Shown here: positions 32,610 through 42,471 of the stretch, piece by piece
Numbering within the stretch: position 1 is the first letter of the stretch
How the letters are laid out: every line of letters begins with the position of its first letter
Source of the DNA: Geobacter sp.
GTDB taxonomy: Bacteria > Desulfobacterota > Desulfuromonadia > Geobacterales > DSM-12255
DNA: 64,000 bases
Direction: 5' to 3'
Assembly: GCA_009684525.1 (NCBI GenBank)
Contig: WKKR01000002.1
Coordinates: 930,001-994,000, forward strand
Program-made: the position numbers and the translations under genes
Notes under the pieces: model-generated
What the model was told of the DNA's origin: nothing
Database searches by the model: none
What the model saw: the letters and a program-made list of their open reading frames with translations, nothing else

Positions 32610-34646
32610 TCAGGGGCCAAGCATCCCTTTCATCATGCTGAAGAAATCGCCGGCCAGTTTTTCTTCATCTTCGGCGCTGGGACCGGGTGAGCCTTCAAGG
32701 TCCAGGCGGTTCACGAGCCCGGCCGGTATCTCTTCCAGAAACCGGGACGGAACCCGCTCTTCCAGCTTGCCGTAGTGCTTGCGCTTCAGGCAGCGGGTGA
32801 TGGTCAGGTGGCACCGGGCCCGGGTGATCCCCACGTACATGAGCCGCCGCTCCTCGTCGAGAGAGCATTCCTCGAAGATCGATTTCTTGTGCGGCAGGAT
32901 CTCCTCCTCCAGCCCGGCCAGAAAGACGTAGGGGAACTCCAGCCCCTTGCTGGAATGGAGCGACATCAGGGTCACCGCATCCTTGCCGTGCTCTTTCTTG
33001 TCCCGGCCGGGGAAGCGGTCCTCGTCCATGAGGGTGACCTTTTCCAGGAAGGTGGAAAGGGTGACGCCGACCGTCTGCGACTCGAAGGCCGCCAGCGAGT
33101 TGACCACCTGCTCGATGTTTTCGATCCTCCGCCGGGCCGCTGCCGGATCGTCGCTCAAGCGGTAGAATTCGTCCTCGATCTTCAGTCGCTTGAACAACCG
33201 GTCGGCATGGGCAGCCAGGTTGCCGGGGCGGCGGAAACGCTCCCGCTCCTCTTCCAGCAGTTCGTGGAATGCCAGGATCTTCTCCCGCATCGGTTCGGCG
33301 ATATCCTCGATCTCCGCCACCCTCCCCAGCGTCTCGAACAGCGGCACGTTATGCTCCAGGGACCACTGGTTGAGCCGGAGCATGGTCGTGTCGCCGATCC
33401 CCCGCTTGGGGAAGTTGACTATCCTGATGAGCGCCTGCTCGTCCCTGGGGTTGGCAATGGCCCGCAGGTAGGCAATGGTGTCCTTCACCTCTTTCCGCTC
33501 GTAAAACTGCGTCCCGCCGATCAGCACGTAAGGGATGCCGGCGAAGCGGAGCTGCTCCTCGAAGGGGCGGCTCTGGGCATTGGTCCGGTAGAGGATGGCG
33601 ACATCGCCGTAACCCGCCTTGTCGCGAAAGCAGTGAAGCTGAATCCGTTCCACCACCGTTGACGCCTCTTCCTCCTCGTCGCAGGCAACCAGCAGGTCGA
33701 TGGGGCGCCCGGCCCCGGCATCGGTCCAGAGCGACTTGACCTTCCTTTTGCTGTTGTTCTTGATGACGTGGTTGGCCGCATCGAGGATGGTGCCGGTGGA
33801 GCGGTAGTTCTGCTCCAGGGTGATGACCCGGCAGCCGGGGTAGTCCCGCTCGAAGGAGAGGATCTTTTCCACGTCCGCGCCGCGCCAGCCGTAGATGGAC
33901 TGGTCGTCGTCCCCCACCACGCAGATGTTGCGGTACTTTGCCGCCAGGAGCGAGATGAGCAGGTACTGGGAGGGGTTGGTATCCTGGTATTCGTCCACCA
34001 TGATGTAGCGGAACCGCTCCTGCCAGCGCTCCAGCACGTCGGAATGGTCGCGCAAAAGCTCCACCGTCAGCATGATGATGTCGTCGAAGTCCACGGCATT
34101 GCAGCTCTTCAGCAGGGCCTGGTAGCGGGGGTAGACCGCTGCCGCCATCATGTCGATGTCGTCGCCGTGGCTCGGTGTGAACCGGTCCGGGCCGACCAGG
34201 GCGTTCTTGGCGCCGGAGATCCGCCAGAGCAGGCTGTCGGCATCGAACTTCCGGTCGCTGTCGTTCACCTCCTTCAGGGCCTGGCGGATCAGCCCCAGCT
34301 GGTCGGAGCCCGAGTAGATGGAGAAGTTGCGCTTGTATCCGAGCCGCTCGATCTCCTGGCGCAAAAGCCGCACCCCCAGGGAGTGAAAGGTGGAGACCAC
34401 CATCCCCTTTGCCTGGCCCCCCACCAGCTCCTGCAGCCGCTCCTGCATCTCGCGGGCAGCCTTGTTGGTGAAGGTCACCGCCAGGATCTGCTCCGGGGCG
34501 ACCCCCCTGGACTGGACCAGATAGGCGATCCGGCTGGTGATGACGCGGGTCTTGCCGGAGCCGGCACCGGCAAGGACCAGGAGCGGTCCTTCGTTATGGG
34601 CGACGGCGGCCCGTTGCTGGGGGTTCAATGATTGCAGATCGATCAC
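32610..34646 (-). CDS. UvrD/Rep-type superfamily 1 DNA helicase
   Basis: The 678-residue protein has SF1A helicase motifs: Q motif LNPQQRAAV, motif I LAGAGSGKTRVI, Ia TFTNKAAREM, II VDEYQDTN, III GDDDQSIYGWRGA, IV LEQNYRS, V TLMSLHSSKGLEF and VI VGITRAR. It unwinds DNA 3' to 5' in repair and fork restart; length and sequence suit PcrA/UvrD or Rep, which cannot be told apart here. A GTG at 34646 follows CCAGGAGG by 10 bases and puts the Q motif a few residues from the N-terminus, so it is preferred to the ATG-led extension reaching 34790. Confidence 0.93.
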   Translation of the reverse strand: MIDLQSLNPQQRAAVAHNEGPLLVLAGAGSGKTRVITSRIAYLVQSRGVAPEQILAVTFTNKAAREMQERLQELVGGQAKGMVVSTFHSLGVRLLRQEIERLGYKRNFSIYSGSDQLGLIRQALKEVNDSDRKFDADSLLWRISGAKNALVGPDRFTPSHGDDIDMMAAAVYPRYQALLKSCNAVDFDDIIMLTVELLRDHSDVLERWQERFRYIMVDEYQDTNPSQYLLISLLAAKYRNICVVGDDDQSIYGWRGADVEKILSFERDYPGCRVITLEQNYRSTGTILDAANHVIKNNSKRKVKSLWTDAGAGRPIDLLVACDEEEEASTVVERIQLHCFRDKAGYGDVAILYRTNAQSRPFEEQLRFAGIPYVLIGGTQFYERKEVKDTIAYLRAIANPRDEQALIRIVNFPKRGIGDTTMLRLNQWSLEHNVPLFETLGRVAEIEDIAEPMREKILAFHELLEEERERFRRPGNLAAHADRLFKRLKIEDEFYRLSDDPAAARRRIENIEQVVNSLAAFESQTVGVTLSTFLEKVTLMDEDRFPGRDKKEHGKDAVTLMSLHSSKGLEFPYVFLAGLEEEILPHKKSIFEECSLDEERRLMYVGITRARCHLTITRCLKRKHYGKLEERVPSRFLEEIPAGLVNRLDLEGSPGPSAEDEEKLAGDFFSMMKGMLGP

Positions 34647-34942
34647 GGTGATGGAGCCTCCTGGACGCACGACAGCCGGATCTTGCGATCCGGCTGTACG
34701 GTTGTGATAGCAGAGCGGTGCCGGAAAAGCAACAAGGCGATATCCGTGCCAACCCATCGTAGCGCCGGGATTTGCCGGCAGGTCCCTCACCCATCTTCCC
34801 TGGCCGCTCTACAGCACGATTACTTCAAGTGGCCCGAGAGGATAATCAAGTTTTCTTTGCATGATGCGATATACATATAATGTGATATCATTAATCCTTC
34901 CGGCGGCGCTGCCGGGCATGCAACCTCACTGAAGGAGCGGAT
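34647..34942. other. 296-bp divergent intergenic region
   Basis: This region separates the helicase and binding-protein genes. A perfect TATAAT at 34876-34881 points towards the binding-protein gene, with only weak -35 candidates (TTCTTT at 34853). The AT-rich part includes the symmetric GTGATATCAT at 34882-34891. I see no gene. Confidence 0.35.
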
Positions 34943-35767
34943 ATGATCAAGATCATTCTGGCAGCACTGTTTGTGGTAACGGTTCTGAGCCCGCCGGCTG
35001 GTGCGGAGTCCATCAGGATGGCCGGCTCCGGGGGGATGATCCCTTTGATGAACGACCTTGCCGGCGCCTACATGAAGAAGTATCCGGGTGAAATCATCGA
35101 AGTGGATCAGAAATCGCTGGGAACGGTGGGAGGCATCCTTGCCGCGCGTGACAATGCTGTCGATATCGGCATGACCGCCAAACGTCTGAGCCGCGAGTTG
35201 AAGGCTCTCAAGCTGAAGGAGTTCGAAATAGCCAGGGTGCCGGTGGAATTCGGGGTGAACCGTGCCGTGACCGTAACGAACCTTACCGACCGGCAGATTT
35301 GCGATCTCTATGCCGGCAGGATCACAAACTGGCGACAGCTTGGCAGTGGAGATGCCCCGGTTGCCCTGCTCTCGCGCCCAGACACCGATTCCACCTATCT
35401 GGCGGTGGCGGAAGGACTCGGCTGTTTCGCCTCCAACAGCAAGGGGGACAGGGTGCGCGTTCTGCTCAAATCCAAGGAGATGGCCGACGAACTTGCCAGG
35501 GTCTCCAATGCCATCGGTATCGTGGATTCGGTGGTGATCGCGAAATCCGGCGGGAAAATCAGGCCGCTTGCCCTCAACGGGAAGAAGGCGTCCCCGGAGG
35601 CGGTTGCCAGGGGGAACTGGCCTATGGTCAAGGAGTTTACCCTGGTGCTGGGACAGCGAAAGTCTCCTGCCATCAGGCGTTTCCTGCAGTTCATCCAGTC
35701 GCCCCAGGGAAAGGCGATCATAACCAAAAACGACGCCCTTCCGACTACGTTCAAGATCGATTTCTGA
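34943..35767 (+). CDS. Phosphate-type periplasmic substrate-binding protein (PstS-like)
   Basis: The 274-residue protein has a signal peptide ending at PAGA-ES and the PBP fold of PstS-type proteins: IRMAGSGGMIPLMNDLAGAY as first ligand loop, DIGMTAKRLSRE and LSRPDTDSTYLAVAEGL. It probably binds phosphate or a similar oxyanion in the periplasm. No ABC permease or ATPase genes are adjacent, so it may be an orphan sensor or binding protein. The GAAGGAG site supports the ATG. A terminator follows. Confidence 0.82.
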   Translation: MIKIILAALFVVTVLSPPAGAESIRMAGSGGMIPLMNDLAGAYMKKYPGEIIEVDQKSLGTVGGILAARDNAVDIGMTAKRLSRELKALKLKEFEIARVPVEFGVNRAVTVTNLTDRQICDLYAGRITNWRQLGSGDAPVALLSRPDTDSTYLAVAEGLGCFASNSKGDRVRVLLKSKEMADELARVSNAIGIVDSVVIAKSGGKIRPLALNGKKASPEAVARGNWPMVKEFTLVLGQRKSPAIRRFLQFIQSPQGKAIITKNDALPTTFKIDF

Positions 35768-35819
35768 GCGGTCGAACCGCTACGGGTCAGAGAACCTTTT
35801 CTTCCATCGTGACACCGGA

Positions 35820-35850
35820 CCCCCGCCATGCCAGCGGGGGTTCTTTCGTT
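35820..35850 (+). terminator. Rho-independent terminator after the binding-protein gene
   Basis: CCCCCGC (35820-35826) pairs with GCGGGGG (35834-35840) over a 7-base loop, followed by T-rich TTCTTTCGTT. Confidence 0.8.
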
Positions 35851-35924
35851 CCGGCCGTCGGCTCCGTTGCCAATATGGAGCCGCTGTGCTATAAGCAGCG
35901 TAGTTTTCCCCTCCGGAGGAGTAG

Positions 35925-37934
<2,010 letters not shown>

Positions 37935-37989
37935 GTGCCCGTCTTTGACGGGTGCGCACCGGTCGAAAGTCATAAGGGAGGTTGCAGCA

Positions 37990-38265
37990 ATGAAGGTCTG
38001 CAGGAGAGTGGTGGTGCAGGGGCGGGTCCAGGGGGTGGCGTTTCGCAACAACACCCAGCTCACGGCCCGGAATCTGAACGTGGACGGCTGGGTGAGAAAC
38101 CTGGGCAATGGCGATGTGGAAGGATGTTTCGAGGGGGACGAGCAGGCTGTCCTGGCGCTGGTGGAATGGTGCCGCCGCGGCCCGGCTGCGGCGCGGGTGG
38201 ATAACCTCATCGTCCATGAAGAGCCGTGCTGCGGCGCATTCAGCGGATTCGAGATCCGTTACTGA
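37990..38265 (+). CDS. acyP: Acylphosphatase
   Basis: This 91-residue protein hydrolyses acyl phosphates. It has the two active-site residues in their family places, Arg19 in VVQGRVQGVAFR and Asn37 in VRNLGNGDVEG, and ends in the usual FEIRY. The common GVGFR/GVFFR is GVAFR here, a conservative variant. The ATG at 37990 follows GGGAGG; the frame extends upstream to 37927 but overlaps ligA without a ribosome site. It lies 55 bp after ligA and may share its transcript. Confidence 0.93.
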   Translation: MKVCRRVVVQGRVQGVAFRNNTQLTARNLNVDGWVRNLGNGDVEGCFEGDEQAVLALVEWCRRGPAAARVDNLIVHEEPCCGAFSGFEIRY

Positions 38266-38289
38266 CCGGAAGAAACAAGGAGACACACG

Positions 38290-38556
38290 ATGCGATCTTA
38301 TGGAAAACGCGCCCTGCTTGCAGGGCTGATACTGGTGCTGGGTGCTTCCCTTTCCCTGGCGGCGAACGTGAACGTGAACGTTCAGGGTGGGTTGCCGATA
38401 CCTCCGCCACCGCCGGGCCTGCCGCTGCCGGCACCGGGGGTGGTCGTTGGTGGCAACGTGCATGTCGACAACGGCAAACATGCGGGAAAGCACAAGAAGA
38501 AAAAGACCTCTCTGAAGCGGCATAAAAAGCAGGGACGGTCGAAACGGGGCAGATGA
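38290..38556 (+). CDS. Small secreted Pro-rich, basic-tail protein
   Basis: The 88-residue protein has a signal peptide (MRSYGKRALLAGLILVLGASLSLAA), an Asn/Val-rich stretch, a run of prolines (IPPPPPGLPLPAPG) and a strongly basic Lys/His/Arg C-terminus of about 28 residues. AAGGAG precedes the ATG. I do not recognise a family. A basic exported tail of this type could bind envelope polymers or nucleic acid, but that is a guess. It lies between acyP and the FNT gene in one direction with short gaps. Confidence 0.65.
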   Translation: MRSYGKRALLAGLILVLGASLSLAANVNVNVQGGLPIPPPPPGLPLPAPGVVVGGNVHVDNGKHAGKHKKKKTSLKRHKKQGRSKRGR

Positions 38557-38573
38557 CGGGGCGGGCATAGACG

Positions 38574-39374
38574 ATGGAAAAGCGCTTTCTCACGCCAATA
38601 GAGACGGTGTCGGCGATCGTGGCCAACGGGCAGCGGGTGCTTACCCAATCTCAATCGCGGACCTTTGTCCTGAGCCTTCTGGCAGGATTCTACATCGCCT
38701 TTGGCGCGCAGCTGGCGACCGTGGTGACGCAGGATGCGGCAGTACACCTGGGGGTCGGCGTTTCCAGGCTGCTCGGCGGGAGCGTCTTCTCCCTCGGCCT
38801 GATGCTGGTGGTCGTCTGCGGCGCCGAGCTCTTCACCGGCAACAGCCTGCTCACCAATGCGGCCCTGCACGGGGCCATCCCCTGGGGGAAGCTCGCGGAA
38901 AACTGGATCGTGGTGCTGTTGGGGAACTTTATCGGCTCACTCTTCTTTGCCTGGTTGATGTTCGAATCGCGGCTCTGGGAGGGGGGGGCGATGGCCGATC
39001 ATGCCATCCGGATTGCGGCTGCCAAGTGCAATCTCCCCTTCGGCGTGGCCCTGGTCAGGGGAATCCTCTGCAACTGGCTGGTCTGCCTGGCGGTCTTCAT
39101 GGCCACGGCAGCCCGGGACGTGACCGGAAAGATCCTCTCCTGCTACATGCCGATCATGGCCTTTGTCGCCAGCGGCTTCGAGCATTCCATTGCCAACATG
39201 TACTTCATTCCGACCGGTCTCCTGCTGGCCGGAGAGCTGCAGCGGAGCGAGCCGGGGCTTACCTGGGGGGGATTCCTGCTGGACAACCTCTTGCCGGTGA
39301 CCCTGGGGAACATCCTCGGCGGGGTGGTGTTCGTTGCCTTTGCCTACTGGTTCATCCATCGCCGGAGCATCTGA
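38574..39374 (+). CDS. Formate/nitrite transporter family channel
   Basis: The 266-residue membrane protein has six helices and the FNT layout, including GAQLATVVTQDAAVHLGVG, the GAELFTGNSL motif, LLGNFIGSLFFAW and GFEHSIANMYFIPTGLL. FNT channels move formate, nitrite or hydrosulfide across the inner membrane. GFEHSIANM matches FocA/NirC-type pores, but the substrate is not fixed by sequence. It ends the ligA-to-FNT gene run and is followed by a hairpin terminator. Confidence 0.93.
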   Translation: MEKRFLTPIETVSAIVANGQRVLTQSQSRTFVLSLLAGFYIAFGAQLATVVTQDAAVHLGVGVSRLLGGSVFSLGLMLVVVCGAELFTGNSLLTNAALHGAIPWGKLAENWIVVLLGNFIGSLFFAWLMFESRLWEGGAMADHAIRIAAAKCNLPFGVALVRGILCNWLVCLAVFMATAARDVTGKILSCYMPIMAFVASGFEHSIANMYFIPTGLLLAGELQRSEPGLTWGGFLLDNLLPVTLGNILGGVVFVAFAYWFIHRRSI

Positions 39375-39411
39375 ACGCCGGGCGGAAGAGCTTGTACGTG
39401 CCTGAAAACAG

Positions 39412-39454
39412 AAGACGCCCTTGGGGCATGCCGGGGGCGTCTTATAATTTTTTT
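39412..39454 (+). terminator. Rho-independent terminator after the FNT gene, perhaps bidirectional
   Basis: AAGACGCCC (39412-39420) pairs with GGGCGTCTT (39435-39443), followed by ATAATTTTTTT. Read on the minus strand the same stem is followed by CTGTTTTC, so it may also end the small gene that converges on it. Confidence 0.85.
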
Positions 39455-39624
39455 CACCACCCGTTGCGGGGTGAGGTGTGAACCGGTCCCTGGACGAAGC
39501 CGAACAGGACGCCGAAACCCTTGAGGAAGCAGTCCATGAACCGGCCCGACGGCAGTTTCTCCAGGCAAGCCCTCTTTACCGCAGCACTGCCCTGCGTTCC
39601 TTTTCCTCGTGTTGTCGTATCCAT
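39454..39624 (-). CDS. 56-residue hypothetical small protein
   Basis: An ATG at 39624 follows a strong AAGGAGG site by 6 bases and opens a 56-codon frame ending TGA at 39454, next to a hairpin terminator. The protein starts MDTTTRGKGTQGSAAVKRAC and has a short Phe/Gly/Leu-rich stretch (FLKGFGVLFGFVQGP) that could insert in or lie along a membrane. I know no family. Support comes from the ribosome site, the flanking terminator and the otherwise empty gap, not from homology. Confidence 0.5.
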   Translation of the reverse strand: MDTTTRGKGTQGSAAVKRACLEKLPSGRFMDCFLKGFGVLFGFVQGPVHTSPRNGW

Positions 39625-39988
39625 AGCGATCCTCCTTGGCGGAACATCTGAACGTATAGATCAACGTCTGCTTCCCTTTTTGTAGCAAATTCCATACCTT
39701 TGTTTTATTTATAATGGCAAGTCATATAACCAGCCGATGATGCAGGTTAATTTGCCTGCTTGTGGATAAAATGGCTTGGAGCGGGCTGCCCTGATTTTCG
39801 CAGAGCTGCAACTCCGATCCCCCCGGAAGAGGCTGTGAAGCAGGGGAAATCGCTTGCTAACTATGGGTATTAACGGTGTTCTACTGATTGTCGCAAATGA
39901 AATGCACGGGTTACACTCATTTGCAGAATTGCAAAATGCGCTGGGGAAGGGTGGTGCCGTAATGGGATAAAACGTCGTAACAGCGTCG
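39625..39988. other. 364-bp intergenic region without a recognised gene
   Basis: The stretch is more AT-rich than its neighbours and lies downstream of the RluA-type gene and upstream of the 56-residue gene, so it should hold the promoter of the latter on the minus strand. I could not pick convincing -35/-10 boxes, and see no RNA structure of note. Confidence 0.35.
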
Positions 39989-40906
39989 CTACGGCGGGGT
40001 GAGACGGGGGAGTTCCGCCAGGAGCTGCTCGAACGAGGGACCGGCTGTCGCCTGAACGAGGTCGAGGAACCCTTCCGGCAGGGGGGCGCAGATATCCACG
40101 TTCTGGCCGCTGTCCGGATGGCGGAACCAGGTGCGGAAGGCATGCAGGGCATGTCCGGCATAGGTGGGGAGAGGCTTGCCGCCGTAGCGGCGGTCGGCGA
40201 TGATCGGGTGGCCGATGTGGCGCAGGTGCTGGCGAAGCTGGTGCATCCTGCCGGTCTGGGGCCAGAGCGCCACCAGGGAGGTCTCCCTGCCGGTGTAGAG
40301 GCTGCTGAAGACGGTCATCGCCTCCTTGCCTTCGACTGGGGCGGAGATCTCCCCCTTGCCCGGCAACCTGCCGGAGACGACCGCCAGGTAGAGTTTCCCC
40401 AGCCCCTCTTCCATGACCATCCGGCCGAACATGCCGGCGGCATTGGAGGATTTGGCGAGCAGGACCGCACCGGAGGTTCCCCGGTCGAGCCGGTTTATGG
40501 GGCGCAGCCGGAGGGTGGAGGGGTGGTCGGGATCGTGGAGCAGCGCCCGTTCCTGCAGGATGGCGGTTGCCAGATCCACCAGGTTGTCGGGGCCGACTTC
40601 TGCTGCCGGGTGCATCGGGAGGCCGGGGGGCTTGTTGATGGCCACCAGCCAGCTGTCTTCGAAGAGGATGTCGAGGAAGGGGGCCGCTGCAGCGAGGAAC
40701 TGGTGAGTCCGGGCGCTCTCCTTGAGGGTCACCCGGTCTGAGAGGAGCAGCAGGGTGGATTCCCGGACCGTTGCCCCGTTGACGGCAAGATGCCCCTTTT
40801 TCAGCAGTTGGTGAAGATAACCGGCAGGAGCGGTGGGGAGCAGTAGTCTCAGCCAGCTCCCCACCGGTCGGCAATGGTCTTGGACGGTAATGGTATAGGC
40901 GATCAT
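39989..40906 (-). CDS. RluA family RNA pseudouridine synthase
   Basis: The 305-residue protein has an S4-like N-terminal segment (LLPTAPAGYLHQLLKKGHLAVNG) and the RluA catalytic motif INRLDRGTSGAVLLAK with Asp141, then QTGRMHQLRQHLRHIGHPI. It isomerises uridines in rRNA or tRNA; the exact target among RluA/C/D subtypes cannot be read. The start at 40906 overlaps the preceding stop by 4 bases (ATGA), so it is translationally coupled to the DUF4350-like gene, an odd pair. Confidence 0.92.
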   Translation of the reverse strand: MIAYTITVQDHCRPVGSWLRLLLPTAPAGYLHQLLKKGHLAVNGATVRESTLLLLSDRVTLKESARTHQFLAAAAPFLDILFEDSWLVAINKPPGLPMHPAAEVGPDNLVDLATAILQERALLHDPDHPSTLRLRPINRLDRGTSGAVLLAKSSNAAGMFGRMVMEEGLGKLYLAVVSGRLPGKGEISAPVEGKEAMTVFSSLYTGRETSLVALWPQTGRMHQLRQHLRHIGHPIIADRRYGGKPLPTYAGHALHAFRTWFRHPDSGQNVDICAPLPEGFLDLVQATAGPSFEQLLAELPRLTPP

Positions 40907-41661
40907 TCCAGCCAGGATACCAGATTGGCGGCCAGGATGGAATTGCTTTCGTCCAGGTGCTGGTTCTGGAAGATGGCGTCGTCGCCGAATACGACGAATC
41001 GTCCGGTTCCTGCTGTCCCGGAAACCGCAACGGCAAAGGCCTGGACCGCATCGCCCGGCGTGAGCGTCCGGTCGCGGTTGAGGTCTACCCACGCCTTGTC
41101 GCCGGTACGGGCAACCACGGCGGTGTTCGGCCCATTGTTCAAAAGGGCCCAGCCGCCGTAGATGCTGAACTGCTGCAGCCCCTGGCTCAGCGGTCCCGGT
41201 TCGAACCGGGTCACCCGGAAGTTCAGGGCATCGTCCTTGATGATGTTTTCCTGCTCGTGGATGACGCTGTTGGAAACCACGACGCCGAGACGGTCCAGGA
41301 GGGGGATGAGCGGCGAGCCGATGTGGAGCATGATGGCCAGTCGGCCCCCTTGCTCGACGAAGTCAACGATGGCATCGACCTCTGCCGGGGTGTAGGGTGC
41401 GAACGGCCCGGAGATGACCAGGGCCGTGACGCCGGCCAGCGCCTCCTTGCTGAGCGGCCCGTTCTGGGTGGTAACCGTGAACCCCTTTTGGGTGAACTGC
41501 CCGGCAAGACCGGACAGCTGCAACGGGCCGGTCTCGCCGGCCAGAAAGCGCTGGTTGTGCCCCTGATCGAAGAGGACGGTGGCTGCGGTGGCGGGAGAAG
41601 AGCCGATACTGGCGGCAGACAGCAGGCAGGCGGAGAAGATGGTGAGGATACGTTGTTTCAT
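40903..41661 (-). CDS. Secreted DUF4350-like protein (glutamine-amidotransferase-like fold)
   Basis: The 252-residue protein has a signal peptide ending at SPATA-ATV and then FDQGHNQRF, VTALVISGPFAPYTPAEVDAIVDFVEQGGRLAIML and FVVFGDDAIFQNQ. The pattern of a DUF4350/ThuA-like alpha-beta domain without a catalytic Cys fits. It is probably a periplasmic carbohydrate- or ligand-related protein of unknown function. It is first in a two-gene operon with the pseudouridine synthase. Confidence 0.7.
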   Translation of the reverse strand: MKQRILTIFSACLLSAASIGSSPATAATVLFDQGHNQRFLAGETGPLQLSGLAGQFTQKGFTVTTQNGPLSKEALAGVTALVISGPFAPYTPAEVDAIVDFVEQGGRLAIMLHIGSPLIPLLDRLGVVVSNSVIHEQENIIKDDALNFRVTRFEPGPLSQGLQQFSIYGGWALLNNGPNTAVVARTGDKAWVDLNRDRTLTPGDAVQAFAVAVSGTAGTGRFVVFGDDAIFQNQHLDESNSILAANLVSWLE

Positions 41662-41872
41662 GGAACTGCGCTCCTTTCAGAATGGGGAGGTTGCGTACAA
41701 AAAAGACCATATTTGTCTTTTATAGCAGCGTCGACCCTGCATTGCAACCGATTATTTGCGATGGATCAGGGGGGTAGGTTGAAATTGCGGGATATCCGCA
41801 TATTATTATAGCCAGATCTCTGCAGCAGCTTGCGGAAGGGATTCGGTTACCGGGAGATGGAAAGGAGAGGTC

Positions 41873-42277
41873 ATGACACGCTGGAACGATGAACTGAGCC
41901 TGGGGCTGGAAGAGATCGACAATCAGCACCGTGAACTGTTCAGACGGATGGAGACGCTCTTGGAGGCGTGCGTGGCCGGGAAGGCGGCAGAAGAGGTGAT
42001 CGACATGCTGGCATTTCTCGACGACTACGTGGCGCTGCATTTCCGGACCGAGGAGGTGCTGCAGGAGCGGTTTGCCTACCCCGGCCTGCCGTTTCATCGG
42101 CAGCAGCACGACCTGTTTCGCCGGCGGCTCCTCCTTCTGAAGGAAGAGGTGGCGACGAAGGGGGGAGGGAGCGACGTGGCGTTGCAGGTCAACCAGATGC
42201 TGATCGAATGGCTGCGGGACCATATCCTTGCCGTGGACAAGCAGACCGCGCTCTATCTGTCGCCCCGCCTTCCCTGA
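41873..42277 (+). CDS. Bacteriohemerythrin
   Basis: This 134-residue four-helix protein holds the full set of seven di-iron ligands: His19, His56, Glu60, His75, His79, His117 and Asp122, in the patterns NQHRELF, LHFRTEE, HRQQHD and DHILAVD. Hemerythrins bind O2 and can act as sensors, stores or detoxifiers in oxygen-shy bacteria. It has no fused signalling domain. AAAGGAGAGG precedes the ATG. It is a single-gene unit. Confidence 0.95.
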   Translation: MTRWNDELSLGLEEIDNQHRELFRRMETLLEACVAGKAAEEVIDMLAFLDDYVALHFRTEEVLQERFAYPGLPFHRQQHDLFRRRLLLLKEEVATKGGGSDVALQVNQMLIEWLRDHILAVDKQTALYLSPRLP

Positions 42278-42330
42278 CCGGAGGATCACCGCAGGTTTCC
42301 AGATCGGAAACTCCGGATGAGAAACTATCG

Positions 42331-42471
42331 GTTCCCGGATCGGAAAGGAGGGATTTTTCGTCCTGGCAAGGAAATCAAGGGATTGGGCGGAGGCGTACAT
42401 CGGTACGCCGCACAAGCAATCCCGCGGATTGACGCCGCCAGGGCGGAAAAGAACCCTTTCCGGACGGGAAC
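42331..42471 (+). repeat. Fold-back repeat (MITE-like), copy A
   Basis: A 141-bp element with near-perfect terminal inverted repeats (GTTCCCGGATCGGAAAGG ... CCTTTCCGGACGGGAAC). Inside, nested arms pair: CGTCCTGGC with GCCAGGGCG, GGGATT with AATCCC and GGCGTAC (42392-42398) with GTACGCC (42403-42409), so the whole element folds as one hairpin. It shares sequence end to end with copies at 47020-47160 and, inverted, 52228-52368; similarity to copy B also covers about 36 bp on the left (42295-42330). Its right end provides the stop codon of the DUF748 gene. Confidence 0.85.

Noticed and set aside
41195-41210. CCCGGTTCGAACCGGG, like a tRNA T-arm
   Set aside because: It lies in the DUF4350-like coding sequence and no acceptor, D or anticodon arm surrounds it.
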